Shown: one piece after another, positions 30,375 through 42,928 of the stretch | Position numbering within the stretch: the first letter of the stretch is position 1 | How the letters are laid out: each line of letters starts with the position of its first letter | Source: Burkholderiaceae bacterium | GTDB taxonomy: Bacteria; Pseudomonadota; Gammaproteobacteria; Burkholderiales; Burkholderiaceae_A | Assembly: GCA_018882795.1 (NCBI GenBank) | Contig: VERJ01000009.1 | Span: forward strand, 1 to 50,110 | DNA length: 50,110 nt | Reading direction: 5' to 3' | Translations under genes and position numbers: made by a program | The notes under the pieces: generated by a model | The model's database searches: none | What the model saw: the letters and a program-made list of their open reading frames with translations, nothing else | What the model was told of the DNA's origin: nothing

Positions 30375-31502
30375 ATGATACTGATCAAAGCACAACGTGA
30401 CGCAATACTGAAACCACTACAGACAGTTACTGGGATCGTTGAGCGTCGCCATACACTACCTATTCTATCCAACGTGTTGATTAACAAAGACAACACGACG
30501 GTGTCATTCTGTTCAACTGACATTGAAATGCAGATCAAAACCCAATCTGAAATGGGTTCGGGAACCGAGCCGTTTGCAACAACGGTAGCGGCACGGAAAC
30601 TTTTGGACATACTTCGTGCCCTACCCGAACAACCTGAGATTACAGTGTCGTATACCAATAAAAAACTGACATTGGCCCAGGGAAAATCTAAATTCAGTCT
30701 GCAAACCCTAGCAGCCGAGGAATTTCCGACTGTTTCTTCAGCGGATAACTATCCGGCAAAAGTCGTATTAAGTCAGAAATCACTCAAGCATCTGTTGCAT
30801 CTGGTGCATTTCGCTATGGCACAACAAGACATTCGTTATTACTTAAACGGCTTATTGTTGGTAATTGATCAAGACAGTCTAAAAGCAGTCGCTACTGATG
30901 GACATCGACTGGCATTTTCTGCAGTAAAAGCTTCTGACAACGGTGTTCAGATCCAACTGAATGGAGAGCGTCAGGAAGTGATTATTCCAAGAAAGGCAGT
31001 CTTGGAATTACAGCGACTTCTAAATGAATCAGATGCAGCAGTAAATATCGAATTTGCTTCCAACCAGGCACGTTTTAGTTTTGACCAAATTGAGTTGTTA
31101 TCAAAACTAATCGAAGGCAAATTCCCGGACTATCAGCGCGTCATTCCTACAGGTCACAGCAAAATTGTGACTACCGAGCGAGAGGTATTGTTAGGTGCAC
31201 TCCAGCGTGCCGCAATTCTTACTACAGATAAGTTTAAAGGGGTGCGACTTACTTTATCGCCTGCAACACTTAGAGTGTCCTCTACAAACGCTGAACAGGA
31301 AGAAGCCTCAGAGGACTTGGAAGTTGACTATCAGGGCGAGCCAGTGGATATCGGGTTTAATGTCCAGTACCTGCTCGATGTACTCTCGAATCTGAAAAGC
31401 AAAACAATTCAGCTTGCCTTACAAGATCCGAATGCAAGTGCATTAATTACGACATTGGATGATCCAGAATTCAAATATGTTGTTATGCCAATGCGTATCT
31501 GA
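30375..31502 (+). CDS. dnaN: DNA polymerase III beta sliding clamp
   Basis: A 375-residue ring-forming processivity clamp. It begins MILIKAQRDAILKPLQTVTGIVERRHTLPIL, read as RDAILKPLQ and ERRHTLPILSN in family terms, and ends with the conserved YVVMPMRI tail that contributes to the protein-binding cleft. ATDGHRLAF and SKLIEGKFPDYQRVIP are further family blocks. Three similar domains fit the length. There is no Shine-Dalgarno sequence before the ATG; the upstream run is AT-rich and part of the likely origin. Confidence 0.98.
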   Translation: MILIKAQRDAILKPLQTVTGIVERRHTLPILSNVLINKDNTTVSFCSTDIEMQIKTQSEMGSGTEPFATTVAARKLLDILRALPEQPEITVSYTNKKLTLAQGKSKFSLQTLAAEEFPTVSSADNYPAKVVLSQKSLKHLLHLVHFAMAQQDIRYYLNGLLLVIDQDSLKAVATDGHRLAFSAVKASDNGVQIQLNGERQEVIIPRKAVLELQRLLNESDAAVNIEFASNQARFSFDQIELLSKLIEGKFPDYQRVIPTGHSKIVTTEREVLLGALQRAAILTTDKFKGVRLTLSPATLRVSSTNAEQEEASEDLEVDYQGEPVDIGFNVQYLLDVLSNLKSKTIQLALQDPNASALITTLDDPEFKYVVMPMRI

Positions 31503-31521
31503 TGACCAGAAACAAACTTAA

Positions 31522-34014
<2,493 letters not shown>

Positions 34015-34028
34015 ACAGGATTGCCAAT

Positions 34029-34931
34029 ATGTCGGCTGATCTATCTGATCAGCTGGTTATTGCCTTATCTTCCCGGGCGCTTTTTGATTTCGAGGAAGAA
34101 AACCGGATTTTTGAAGAGGCAGATGACCGTGCCTATATGCAGCTGCAGACTGAGCGGATGCAGCTTCCGGCGAGTCCAGGTGTGGCTTTCCCACTGGTTC
34201 GAAAACTGATGGCATTTAATACACCTGAGCGCCACCGCGTAGAAATTGTAGTGCTCTCACGCAATGATCCGGTTTCCGGCCTCCGTGTCTATCACTCCGC
34301 CCAGAGCCACGGGCTCCCGATACAACGGGGGGTCTTTACCCGCGGCCGCTCCCCTTATCGATATCTGAAGTCATTAGGCGCCCATTTATTTTTATCCGCC
34401 AATGCGCTGGATGTTGAGCATGCGCTTCAATCGGGCTACCCCGCTGCCCATGTCTATCCGCACTCGGTGAAGGCTGCGGAGAATTCCCCAAAGGAGCTGC
34501 GAATCGCCTTTGACGGTGACGCAGTGTTGTTTAGCGATGAGGCTGAACGGGTCTATCAACGCGAAGGACTGGATGCCTTTGTTGCCCATGAGATTCAACG
34601 GGCTGAAACACCCCTTCCGCCAGGGCCCTTTAAGCCCTTATTGCAGGCATTACACCGATTGCAGCAGGAAACTCGCGATAACCCAACCATGAAGATTCGT
34701 ACGGCTTTGGTGACCGCCCGCTCGGCGCCTGCCCACGAGCGCGCGGTGCGAACGCTGATGAATTGGAACATTGAGATTGATGAGGCGATGTTTTTGGGTG
34801 GCCTAAATAAAGGCGATTTTCTACGCGAATTTGAGCCGGACTTCTTCTTCGATGATCAGACTCGGCATTGCGAGGCCGGCGCTACAGCGGGGCCGACGGG
34901 ACATGTCAGGTCGGGCATAACGAATCAATGA
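34029..34931 (+). CDS. Cytosolic 5'-nucleotidase (NT5C1/cN-I family)
   Basis: A 300-residue protein of the bacterial group related to cytosolic 5'-nucleotidase I. It would dephosphorylate nucleoside monophosphates. Visible are LFDFEEENRIFEE (with a first acidic cluster), VVLSRNDPVSGLRV, RGVFTRGRSPYRYL, the catalytic-looking FDGDAVLFSDEAERVY, and the C-terminal FFDDQTRHCE followed by TGHV. It lies fourteen bases after gyrB and is convergent with topB, with 28 bases between the stops. A 12-bp palindrome, TCGAGCGCTCGA (34948-34959), lies there. Physiological substrate is not deducible. Confidence 0.85.
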   Translation: MSADLSDQLVIALSSRALFDFEEENRIFEEADDRAYMQLQTERMQLPASPGVAFPLVRKLMAFNTPERHRVEIVVLSRNDPVSGLRVYHSAQSHGLPIQRGVFTRGRSPYRYLKSLGAHLFLSANALDVEHALQSGYPAAHVYPHSVKAAENSPKELRIAFDGDAVLFSDEAERVYQREGLDAFVAHEIQRAETPLPPGPFKPLLQALHRLQQETRDNPTMKIRTALVTARSAPAHERAVRTLMNWNIEIDEAMFLGGLNKGDFLREFEPDFFFDDQTRHCEAGATAGPTGHVRSGITNQ

Positions 34932-34959
34932 TGTCGATGGCTTGGCTTCGAGCGCTCGA

Positions 34960-37467
34960 CTACGCTGCTTTTTTCTTCGCAGCTGCCTTTTTAGCACCCG
35001 CCTTAGCGCCGGCCGCCTTCGGTGCCCGGGCCTCAAACTCAAACCCGATTTTGCCTTCTGGCGTTTTCACCAAATAAGCCTTGAATTTGCGTCGCGTGCG
35101 ATTGGAAACAAACCCATCTAGCAAGTCGGTCTTGCCAACTGCCAAGAGCTTACGCACCTGTTCAGCCGAAATGGTCTGCTGAAGCACCATCATCCCTGTG
35201 CGGAAGTCGCAGGATGGCGTTGGGCCCACACTCTTTTCGCAGACATAGGCGTTGCCGTGCGGATAGACATTTGCACCGCATTTAGGACAAGCGCCGAGCG
35301 TTTCATGGCTGCTGAAGTCCACCGGTTCCGCATCCTCGCCTGAATCATTACTGTTGCCAAAATCGAATTCAAGCTTGTGGTCGCCAGTGATTTTCAGGCT
35401 TGCCACAAAAGGCCTGCCCATCTTGCTGCGGAACCCATCGACTGGGCCAAAGGCTTTATCGCGCAGCAGTTGTTCTACTTCTGGAATTTCAAAGGCACGT
35501 CCGCCAGGAATTTTGGAGATTGAAAAATCGCAGCTCGCGCAGGCAAATCGACGATAGTTTTCTTTCACAATCCCGCCGCATTTTGGGCAGGGGGCATGCA
35601 GCGTGGCGTAGTCACCAGGAATCGTGTCGTTGTTGTAGTTCTTGGCCTGACCCACCATATGCTCGGTCATCTTGGCGATGTCTTGCATAAAGGATTCGCG
35701 GGAGAGCTTGCCTTCTTCGATCTGGCGCAGTTTGTATTCCCATTCACCAGTAAGCTCTGGTAGCGATAACTCTTTCACATCCAGGCCCCTCAACAGGGTC
35801 ATGAGCTGGAAAGCCTTTGCCGTGGGAATCAACTCCCGTGCATCACGGATCAGATATTTTTCTGCAAGCAGACCTTCGATAATGGCTGCTCGGGTTGCGG
35901 GTGTGCCTAGGCCCTTGCCGGCCATGGCTTCACGTAGCTCATCGTCATCGACTAATTTTCCGGCGCCCTCCATCGCGGAGAGCAGGGTGGCCTCGCTGTA
36001 ACGGGCCGGTGGTTTGGTTTTTAGTGGTTTGGACTCGACAGGATCGGCGAGAGGCTGTTCGTCTTTGGCTACCGCGACCAAGGTGGCATCTTCACCTGCT
36101 GCATCCTTACCGTATACGGCCATCCATCCGGGATTGACCAATACCTTGCCTTCGGTTTTGAACTGATGTGGTGCAGTCGTACTGATGCGGGTGGTGACCA
36201 GAAATTCCGCTGCCGGATAAAACACTGCGAGAAATCTTCTCACCACGAGCTCGAAAATCTTTTGCTCGGGCTCAGATAGGGCCTTGGGCAGGACGCCAGT
36301 GGGGATGATGGCGAAGTGATCTGAGACCTTGCTGTTATCAAACACCCGTTTGTTGGGCTTGATCCATTTGTTTTTCAGGATCTCCTGGGCGAATCCAGAA
36401 AAGCTTGCGGCCTTGCCCAAGGATTCGACCGTGGTCTGCACGGTGCCGATATAGTCCTCTGGCAGCGCTTTGGAGTCAGTTCTGGGATAGGTCAGAACCT
36501 TGTGCTTTTCATAGAGCGCCTGTGCAAGCCCCAGTGTATTTTTGGCTGAAAAACCAAAGCGGGCGTTGGCCTCGCGCTGCAGGCTGGTCAGATCAAACAG
36601 AGCGGGCGCAATTTGTGTTGAGGGCTTGCTTTCCTCGGAGACGGTCGCGGTCTTGCCCTGACAGGCCCGCACAATGTCCTGGGCCTTTTTGGGGTCCCAG
36701 ATGCGTTCGGCCTTGAGCTCGGGATCAGCATCGCTTTTCTTGAAGTCAGGGGCAAACCATCGGCCCTGGTACGGGCCTGCCTTGGCCTGAAATGTTGCAA
36801 TGACTTCGAAGTAATCCCGCGCAACAAATTTGCGGATCTTTTCCTCGCGTTCGACCACGATCGCGAGTGTCGGGGTCTGTACACGGCCGACGGTGGTTAA
36901 GAAAAAGCCGCCCTCTTTGGAATTAAACGCTGTCATGGCCCGGGTGCCATTGATGCCCACCAGCCAGTCGGCCTCGGATCGGCATCGGGCGGCATCTGCA
37001 AGTGGCATCATGTCCTTGTCGGTCCGCAGCTGCGCGAAGGCATCACGAATCGCGGTCGGTGTCATCGATTGCAGCCAGAGGCGCTCGACGGGCTGTTTGG
37101 CCTTGGTGTGCTGAACGATGTAGCGAAAAATCAGCTCTCCCTCGCGGCCAGCGTCACAGGCGTTGACCAGGCGGGTTACTTCTTTGTTCTTGATCAACTT
37201 GGAAATGGTTTTGAGCTTTGCCTCGCTCTTGGCAATCGGTTGTAGATCAAAATGCGGCGGGATTACCGGCAGATTGGCAAACGACCATTTGCCGCGTTTT
37301 ACATCATATTTTTCGGGGGCAACGATCTCTAGCAGGTGACCAACGGCAGACGCCACGATCATGTCTTCCCGCTCGAAGAAATCGTCGTGTTTGGTAAAGC
37401 CCCCTAAGACTTTGGCGATGTCCGAGGCAACTGAGGGTTTTTCCGCGATGACCAGTGCTTTGCTCAT
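34960..37467 (-). CDS. topB: DNA topoisomerase III
   Basis: An 835-residue type IA topoisomerase that decatenates DNA. The Toprim domain starts SKALVIAEKPSVASDIAKVLGG and holds DAGREGELIFRYI; the active-site tyrosine is in VLTYPRTDSKALPED, and TTVGRVQTPTLAIVVEREE is characteristic. Unlike the 653-residue E. coli enzyme it has C-terminal zinc-binding segments (CPKCGGIV, then CASCDF; ACPKCGANVYP, then CEKS and CDF) and an Ala/Lys-rich tail. The ATG at 37467-37465 starts the conserved domain; an upstream in-frame start at 37521 adds 18 unrelated residues. It is 91 bases downstream of dprA. Confidence 0.96.
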   Translation of the reverse strand: MSKALVIAEKPSVASDIAKVLGGFTKHDDFFEREDMIVASAVGHLLEIVAPEKYDVKRGKWSFANLPVIPPHFDLQPIAKSEAKLKTISKLIKNKEVTRLVNACDAGREGELIFRYIVQHTKAKQPVERLWLQSMTPTAIRDAFAQLRTDKDMMPLADAARCRSEADWLVGINGTRAMTAFNSKEGGFFLTTVGRVQTPTLAIVVEREEKIRKFVARDYFEVIATFQAKAGPYQGRWFAPDFKKSDADPELKAERIWDPKKAQDIVRACQGKTATVSEESKPSTQIAPALFDLTSLQREANARFGFSAKNTLGLAQALYEKHKVLTYPRTDSKALPEDYIGTVQTTVESLGKAASFSGFAQEILKNKWIKPNKRVFDNSKVSDHFAIIPTGVLPKALSEPEQKIFELVVRRFLAVFYPAAEFLVTTRISTTAPHQFKTEGKVLVNPGWMAVYGKDAAGEDATLVAVAKDEQPLADPVESKPLKTKPPARYSEATLLSAMEGAGKLVDDDELREAMAGKGLGTPATRAAIIEGLLAEKYLIRDARELIPTAKAFQLMTLLRGLDVKELSLPELTGEWEYKLRQIEEGKLSRESFMQDIAKMTEHMVGQAKNYNNDTIPGDYATLHAPCPKCGGIVKENYRRFACASCDFSISKIPGGRAFEIPEVEQLLRDKAFGPVDGFRSKMGRPFVASLKITGDHKLEFDFGNSNDSGEDAEPVDFSSHETLGACPKCGANVYPHGNAYVCEKSVGPTPSCDFRTGMMVLQQTISAEQVRKLLAVGKTDLLDGFVSNRTRRKFKAYLVKTPEGKIGFEFEARAPKAAGAKAGAKKAAAKKKAA

Positions 37468-37558
37468 AGAGGCGCGGATCATAGGCGAGCCCAATGGCCC
37501 TGGGCAAATGTTTTTTAACAACCTAGACCACCAAATCGATTTAAAAGTAAGTAAACAC

Positions 37559-38539
37559 TTATAAATTTATCCTGAATTTAAGCCATTTTCCTTCCGGATT
37601 TCTGGTGGCTAAGTGATTGAGTTCCAAAAGCAACAGTTCCCCATAGAGCTGGGCGCGGGGCATCCCAGTGGCCGCCTCCAGGGCCTCGACGCTTTGGGGA
37701 GTGGATTGGAGCTGATCCAGTAGCAGCTGGTTGGTGTCCTGGGGCAGCCTGCCTAAGTTGTCAGCAAAAGGCAGCGATAGATTCTTGGATACCCGGCTCC
37801 CTGCCTCACCCTGATTCTTTTTTCGACTGCCTGGAGGTGAAATCACACCCAGATCCTGTAGCAACTGTTCAGGAGAGAGGACCGGCTGAGCGCCTTGGCG
37901 GATCAGCATATTGCAGCCTATGCTCTGCGTCACGTGAATGGAGCCGGGAATGGCAAAGACATCAATGCCTTGCTCCAGGGCATGCCGCGCTGTGATTAGG
38001 GAGCCACTCTGAGGCACAGCCTCCACCACCAAGACAGCTCGGGATAGCCCGGCGATGATCCGATTGCGATTGGGAAAATGATATGCAATCGCTGGTGTTT
38101 TATCAGGGTACTCCGTGAGCAGGCAGCCGCCTTCTTCAGAAATTCTCTGCGCAAGTCCACGGTGTCGCTGCGGATAGACGGTATCCCTACCATGACCAAG
38201 TACGGCAATGGTTGATCCCTGGCCCTCTAAGCCGCCGCAATGGGCTGCGGCATCGATGCCTTGGGCCAGGCCGCTAACGATGGTCAGCCCTGCCTTGGAG
38301 GCCTCGCGGGCAAACCATCGTGCGTCTGCGCATCCTTGGGCTGTGGCCTGACGGCTGCCAACAATGGCAAGTCCAGGATATTGAAAAAGCCTCTGAACCA
38401 GCGCTTGGGAACCGAGTCCATAGAGTAGTCGGACCGTGGGATGCGCCTCGCGGAGGACCGTGGGAAAATCTGTGCTGGCGGAAGAGATCTCAAATGCCGA
38501 GGTCTCTTGCGAAACGTTGGGTGTTGTGGGCTTGGGCAT
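37559..38539 (-). CDS. dprA: DNA-processing protein DprA, short form
   Basis: A 326-residue Rossmann-like protein that loads RecA on incoming single-stranded DNA during transformation. Visible are YPGLAIVGSRQATAQG (GSR at 61-63), SGLAQGIDAAAH, TIAVLGHGRDTVYP, FPNRNRIIAGLS, SGSLITARHALEQG and GCNMLIRQGA. A C-terminal winged-helix domain (about 255-326) is present, but the N-terminal SAM/HhH-like domain of most proteobacterial DprA proteins is missing. Only 64 bases separate the start from the divergent def gene, so it cannot be hidden upstream. The ATG is preceded by a CACCC/GGGTG stem. Confidence 0.95.
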   Translation of the reverse strand: MPKPTTPNVSQETSAFEISSASTDFPTVLREAHPTVRLLYGLGSQALVQRLFQYPGLAIVGSRQATAQGCADARWFAREASKAGLTIVSGLAQGIDAAAHCGGLEGQGSTIAVLGHGRDTVYPQRHRGLAQRISEEGGCLLTEYPDKTPAIAYHFPNRNRIIAGLSRAVLVVEAVPQSGSLITARHALEQGIDVFAIPGSIHVTQSIGCNMLIRQGAQPVLSPEQLLQDLGVISPPGSRKKNQGEAGSRVSKNLSLPFADNLGRLPQDTNQLLLDQLQSTPQSVEALEAATGMPRAQLYGELLLLELNHLATRNPEGKWLKFRINL

Positions 38540-38603
38540 GGCGCCACCCTAAGGGGTGAGGTGCCTGTTGAAAATCGCCCCACTGAATTAGGACAATGGA
38601 CTG

Positions 38604-39164
38604 ATGGCAATTCTTCAACTCTTGCATTACCCCGATGAGCGTTTGCGCACGATCGCCAAACCCATTCAGGTTGTGGATGATCGTGTGCGTCAGCTCGCCA
38701 AAGACATGGCAGAGACCATGTATGCCGCCTCAGGCATTGGGCTGGCTGCCACACAGGTGAATGTGCATGAGCGCATGATTCTGGTCGATACTTCTGAGGA
38801 CCATTCTGAATTGCGGGTCTTGATCAATCCCGAGGTCAAGGCGGTCAGCTCAGAAAAAAAAGTTTTCCAAGAAGGCTGCCTTTCGGTGCCGGGTATCTAC
38901 GGCGATGTCGAGCGGCCGGATCACATCCAGGTCAAGGCCTTAAATGAACACGGCCAGACTGTTGAATTTGAGGCTGAAGGCCTGCTTTCTGTGTGTATTC
39001 AGCATGAAATTGATCACCTCAACGGAAAGGTCTTTGTTGATTATCTTTCACGCTTAAAACAGGGGCGAATCAAGGCCAAGATGATCAAGGCCAAAGAAAG
39101 TGGTGCATTCGATGCCGATCAGGAATTTGCCCGGCGGCATGACCGCATGGCGCAAAAAGTCTGA
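38604..39164 (+). CDS. def: Peptide deformylase
   Basis: A 186-residue metalloenzyme that removes the formyl group from new proteins. The three family motifs are complete: GIGLAATQV (44-52), EGCLSVPG with the metal-binding Cys92, and HEIDH (134-138) with two histidine ligands and the catalytic glutamate. The extra C-terminal helix ([12 protein letters not shown] and on) is slightly longer than in E. coli (169 residues). fmt follows after 17 bases, the classical def-fmt pair. AGGA stands upstream of the ATG. Confidence 0.97.
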   Translation: MAILQLLHYPDERLRTIAKPIQVVDDRVRQLAKDMAETMYAASGIGLAATQVNVHERMILVDTSEDHSELRVLINPEVKAVSSEKKVFQEGCLSVPGIYGDVERPDHIQVKALNEHGQTVEFEAEGLLSVCIQHEIDHLNGKVFVDYLSRLKQGRIKAKMIKAKESGAFDADQEFARRHDRMAQKV

Positions 39165-39181
39165 ACTGCGCCTAATCCAAT

Positions 39182-40141
39182 ATGCGTCTTGTTTTTGCGG
39201 GTACTCCTGAGTTTGCCCGCGTCGCACTGGCTGCACTCAGTCAGGCCGGCCATGAAATTCTTGCGGTTTTTACACAGCCGGATCGTCCCAAGGGTAGGGG
39301 GCTTGATGTTGTGCAAAGCCCGGTAAAGCAAGAGGCTCTGCGTTTGGGGGTGAATGTTTTGCAGCCGCAATCGTTGCGCCAGGGCCGACCCGGTGCCGAA
39401 GAGGCCAAAGCGGCGCTGAGAACGCTTGGCCCCGATCTGATGGTGGTCGCGGCTTATGGCTTGATACTTCCGGCCGATGTCTTGGCCACTCCGCGCTATG
39501 GTTGCTTGAATATTCACGCATCGCTTCTGCCCCGTTGGCGTGGGGCAGCACCGATTCAGCGTGCAATTGCTGCGGGTGATCTTCAGACGGGCGTGGCACT
39601 GATGCAGATGGAAGAGGGCCTCGATACCGGCCCGGTCTGGTCCATGTCCACCACCGAGATTCAGCCTGAAGACAATTTTCAGACCCTGCACGATCGGCTC
39701 GCTGAGATTGGAGCTCGGGAGTTGGTGGCCTTGCTTGCGAATTTTCCTGCGTCCGGGAAGTCGCCTCAGCCTCAGGCCGCCGAGGGGGTGGTCTATGCCC
39801 ACAAAATTGAGAAGGAAGATTTGCGTATTGATTGGTCAAAATCAAGCCGCGAGGTTGCCGATCAGATTCGGGCCTTTGACCCTGTACCAGGGGCGCTTGC
39901 CAGTATTGGAAGTCTGCAGATCAAGTGTTTTGATCCCAAGGTGGTGTCGACTGACTTGAAAAATCCGGTCTGCGGACAAATTATTCAGGCTGACCGTGAC
40001 GGATTTCTGGTGGCCTGTGGCTCGGGAACGGTCTCGATTGGCGCGGCCCAGAAACCGGGCGGCAAACGCCTGGGGTTTCGGGAATTTTTAAACGGCAGAC
40101 CTGTCACAGCAGGCCAATGTTTCGATCTGGTAAAGGAGTAA
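39182..40141 (+). CDS. fmt: Methionyl-tRNA formyltransferase
   Basis: A 319-residue enzyme that formylates initiator Met-tRNA using 10-formyl-tetrahydrofolate. It begins [16 protein letters not shown], contains QPDRPKGRG, the folate-enzyme signature [17 protein letters not shown] with catalytic Asn and His, and [10 protein letters not shown]. The C-terminal OB-like domain (about 205-319) ends [12 protein letters not shown]. Length is normal. It is between def and htpX, with 4 bases to the htpX ATG. Confidence 0.97.
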   Translation: MRLVFAGTPEFARVALAALSQAGHEILAVFTQPDRPKGRGLDVVQSPVKQEALRLGVNVLQPQSLRQGRPGAEEAKAALRTLGPDLMVVAAYGLILPADVLATPRYGCLNIHASLLPRWRGAAPIQRAIAAGDLQTGVALMQMEEGLDTGPVWSMSTTEIQPEDNFQTLHDRLAEIGARELVALLANFPASGKSPQPQAAEGVVYAHKIEKEDLRIDWSKSSREVADQIRAFDPVPGALASIGSLQIKCFDPKVVSTDLKNPVCGQIIQADRDGFLVACGSGTVSIGAAQKPGGKRLGFREFLNGRPVTAGQCFDLVKE

Positions 40142-40145
40142 GGGC

Positions 40146-41000
40146 ATGTTCAACTGGTTAAAGACGGCTGTGTTGATGGCGGGCATCGTTGCGCTCTTTG
40201 GCATCGTGGGTGCGTGGCTTGGCGGCCAAAGCGGCATGCTGTTGGCACTTGCCTTTGCCCTGGTCATGAATCTGGGCGCCTACTGGTTCTCCGATAAGCT
40301 TGTGCTGCGCATGTACGATGCCCAGCAGGTTGATGCGTCGAGCGCGCCAGAGCTCTACAACATGGTGAGCGCGTTGGCGAAAAAAGCAGATCTGCCCATG
40401 CCCCGGGTCTACATCATTAACGATGACGCCCCCAACGCATTTGCCACGGGCCGTAATCCCGAAAATGCTGCCGTGGCAGCCACCACCGGGATTCTGCGGC
40501 TGCTTTCAGCCCGCGAAATGCGTGGGGTGATGGCCCATGAGCTGGCCCACGTGGCGCATCGCGATATTCTGATTTCCACCATTTCGGCAACCATGGCGGG
40601 CGCGATCTCTGCACTGGCGAATTTCGCAATGTTTTTTGGCGGCAGAGATTCCGAAGGCCGTCCCACAAATCCGGTGGCGAGCATCGCGGTGATGATCCTT
40701 GCACCGCTTGCGGCGAGCCTGATTCAGATGGCGATCTCGCGGGCCCGGGAGTTCGAGGCCGATCGGGGTGGCGCAGAAATGTCCGGCGATCCGCTGGCCC
40801 TGGCCAGCGCACTAGAAAAGATTGATCACTACGCCCGTGGTATACCGTTTGAGGCGGCGGAGCGTCATCCCGAGACCGCCCAGATGATGATCATGAATCC
40901 GCTGTCCGCCCGAGGTATGGCGGGTCTTTTTTCCACTCACCCGGCCACCGAGGATCGGGTTGCCCGATTGCGAGAATTCGCTCGGGCCATGAATGCATAA
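40146..41000 (+). CDS. htpX: Membrane-bound zinc protease HtpX
   Basis: A 284-residue inner-membrane M48 metalloprotease that removes damaged membrane proteins. Two N-terminal helices (about 7-24 and 30-47) precede the catalytic HELAH motif at 131-135; further helices lie near 150-195, and the third zinc ligand is in the [16 protein letters not shown] block. [25 protein letters not shown] is the family C-terminal signature, cited here in two parts: [10 protein letters not shown] and [14 protein letters not shown] precedes the start by about seven bases. The stop overlaps rsmB by eight bases. Confidence 0.95.
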   Translation: MFNWLKTAVLMAGIVALFGIVGAWLGGQSGMLLALAFALVMNLGAYWFSDKLVLRMYDAQQVDASSAPELYNMVSALAKKADLPMPRVYIINDDAPNAFATGRNPENAAVAATTGILRLLSAREMRGVMAHELAHVAHRDILISTISATMAGAISALANFAMFFGGRDSEGRPTNPVASIAVMILAPLAASLIQMAISRAREFEADRGGAEMSGDPLALASALEKIDHYARGIPFEAAERHPETAQMMIMNPLSARGMAGLFSTHPATEDRVARLREFARAMNA

Positions 41001-42375
41001 GCGGGCCTCCCAGCGACTCTCCTCTGATATCGTTTCGGCTGCCCGTGTGATTGCCCACCGTATGTCGGGTGGGCAGACAGCCGCGGCCTCGCTTTCCCCC
41101 TCCGTGCGGGATTTGGTCTACCGGGGTAGTCGTGCCTGGGGACTGGCCCAGGTGCGTGCGGCCAGACTGGCTGCAAAAAATCCTCCGGATGGCGAGCTCT
41201 TGGCCCTCCTGGCCATTGCCTGGGCTGCGATGGATCAAGAGCTGCGGCCGGTACATGTTGTGGTCGATGAATCGGTGGCCGCCACCAAAAAATTGTTTGC
41301 CGGTAGACGAGGTGCGAAGCCCGCTGAAAAAATTGCGGGCTTTGTCAATGCCATGCTGCGCAAAACTCTTGCTGACCCGATTGCAGCAACAGAGGATCAT
41401 CGGCAGCCCATGGCGCGATTTAATGCTCCCGCCTGGTGGATTGATCGTGTGACGCAGGATTATGGGCAGCAGGCCCCTGCGGTCCTCGATGCGCTCGCCG
41501 CCCGTGCGCCGCTCACGCTCCGGCTGTGTGATGCAGTGATGTCGATGAAGGATTACTTGGCCAATCTCTCTGAGCACGGCATCCGCGGATATCCGGTGGG
41601 TCCAAGGGCCGTGGTGATTGATCCCCCATTGCCGGTGGAGCGTATTCCTGGTTTTTTGCAAGGCCTGGTGAGTGTTCAGGACAGCGCCGCGCAGCATGTG
41701 GTGGAGATCTTTCGGGATCTTGGTCTGCGCCTTGGTCGGCGTCCTGTGATTCTGGATGCCTGTGCTGCGCCTGGCGGGAAGGCTTTTGCCATGATCCAAT
41801 CGACGGACTGCGAGGTCTGGGCCATCGATGTTTCCGCCGCCCGACTCAATCGCCTGCAGCGCGACCTGCCCCGCGTTGGTCAGCATGCACTGGGCCGAGT
41901 GGAGATGTGTGTGTTGGATGTGTTGGATGAGGCAGCCTGGCAGGATAGCGGCCTGCCCGCAGCCTTTGATGCGATTGTGCTGGATGCCCCATGCACGGCG
42001 TCTGGTATCACCCGCCGTCAGCCCGAGATCGCCTGGCGCCGACAGCCCTCTGATCTTTTTGATGTGGTTGATATCCAACGCAAAATGCTGGATATCCTTT
42101 GGCGAAGACTTGCTCCCGGTGGAGAATTGCTGTTTGTCACCTGCTCGGTATTTGCTCAGGAGGGGGAGGCGCAGCAGCAGGCGTTTTTGGAACGCACGCC
42201 CAATGCGCGGCTGTTATCTTCTCCGGGCAGGCTTTTGCCCGTATCGGGAATTACAGGTGGTTGTGATCAGGACGGATTTTTTTATGCCAGGTTTGGAAAA
42301 ATTGAGCATGCGAATCATGGGGCTGGTGCTGGTGCTCTGGACACTGGGCCTGGGCACCGTGGTGGCTGCCGATGA
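40993..42375 (+). CDS. rsmB: 16S rRNA m5C967 methyltransferase RsmB
   Basis: A 460-residue SAM-dependent methyltransferase of the RsmB/NOP2 family. The N-terminal NusB-like domain (about 1-140) is followed by the catalytic domain, with SAM motif [28 protein letters not shown] carrying one conserved cysteine, and [10 protein letters not shown] carrying the catalytic cysteine. The natural family end is near [10 protein letters not shown]; here the frame runs about 23 residues further into the DUF4390 gene before TGA at 42373-42375. The ATG lies in the end of htpX. Confidence 0.94.
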   Translation: MHKRASQRLSSDIVSAARVIAHRMSGGQTAAASLSPSVRDLVYRGSRAWGLAQVRAARLAAKNPPDGELLALLAIAWAAMDQELRPVHVVVDESVAATKKLFAGRRGAKPAEKIAGFVNAMLRKTLADPIAATEDHRQPMARFNAPAWWIDRVTQDYGQQAPAVLDALAARAPLTLRLCDAVMSMKDYLANLSEHGIRGYPVGPRAVVIDPPLPVERIPGFLQGLVSVQDSAAQHVVEIFRDLGLRLGRRPVILDACAAPGGKAFAMIQSTDCEVWAIDVSAARLNRLQRDLPRVGQHALGRVEMCVLDVLDEAAWQDSGLPAAFDAIVLDAPCTASGITRRQPEIAWRRQPSDLFDVVDIQRKMLDILWRRLAPGGELLFVTCSVFAQEGEAQQQAFLERTPNARLLSSPGRLLPVSGITGGCDQDGFFYARFGKIEHANHGAGAGALDTGPGHRGGCR

Positions 42376-42928
42376 GGCCGAATCACTCAGGCTATCCAAA
42401 CCTGCTTTGATCCAGGGTCTTGATGGCAACTGGACAATTGAAGCTGACGTTCAGGTCACGCTCAACTCGGTGCTGATCGATGCCTTGAAGCGGGGTGTGC
42501 CTCTGGTGTTTGTGGCCGAGTTCGATATTTTTAAAAAGCGTTGGTATTGGTTTGATGAAAAGCTGCTGAGTCAGCATCGGCCTGTTCGGCTCGCCTACCA
42601 TGCTATTACGCAACAGTACCGTATTACCCACGGGGATCAGATCTCCACTTTTCCAACACTCGATGAGGCTTTGGCTGCAGCCCTCCATTTAAAGCAGTGG
42701 ACGCTGGCACCCACCCAGGGCGAGTTGAGTCTCTCCGATCGGATCGGAGAAATTAAGAAAACCCCCGATGCATATGAACTTCGATTGAGGATGAGGCTCG
42801 ATAGCAGTCAATTGCCCAAGCCCTTGCAGGTCAATGCGTTGACTAATCGTGATTGGAACCTTTCGAGTGACTGGGTTCGGCCGCGTCTCGTGATGGCCCC
42901 GGCACCGACACCCGGCCCGAGTCAATGA
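42308..42928 (+). CDS. DUF4390 protein, probably exported
   Basis: A 206-residue protein of the DUF4390 family that is regularly found between rsmB and ntrY in betaproteobacteria. Its function is unknown. The N-terminus looks like a Sec signal peptide ([23 protein letters not shown], with cleavage near AVAA-type residues; hydrophobic part about 4-19). The mature part has GVPLVFVAEFDIFKKRWYWFDE and WNLSSDWVRPRLVM, typical of the family. I take the ATG at 42308; an ATG at 42284 in the same frame would add eight residues. It overlaps the rsmB end by 68 bases and the ntrY start by four (ATGA). Confidence 0.85.
   Translation: MRIMGLVLVLWTLGLGTVVAADEAESLRLSKPALIQGLDGNWTIEADVQVTLNSVLIDALKRGVPLVFVAEFDIFKKRWYWFDEKLLSQHRPVRLAYHAITQQYRITHGDQISTFPTLDEALAAALHLKQWTLAPTQGELSLSDRIGEIKKTPDAYELRLRMRLDSSQLPKPLQVNALTNRDWNLSSDWVRPRLVMAPAPTPGPSQ

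Noticed and set aside
34865-34885. CATTGCGAGG at the end of the 5'-nucleotidase gene, like the priA repeat core
   Set aside because: It encodes the conserved family residues HCE and lacks the rest of the palindrome, so the likeness is chance.
34948-34959. Palindrome TCGAGCGCTCGA between the convergent 5'-nucleotidase and topB stops, as a bidirectional terminator
   Set aside because: It has no loop and no U-run on either side; too short to claim as a terminator.
37925-37940. Degenerate parS-like CACGTGAA in dprA
   Set aside because: Only the CACGTGAA core matches; the flanking bases of the palindrome are absent.
40891-42078. Long open frame on the minus strand opposite htpX and rsmB (395 codons)
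   Set aside because: Composition is His/Gln/Arg-rich without motifs and it lies opposite two firm genes; a coding shadow.
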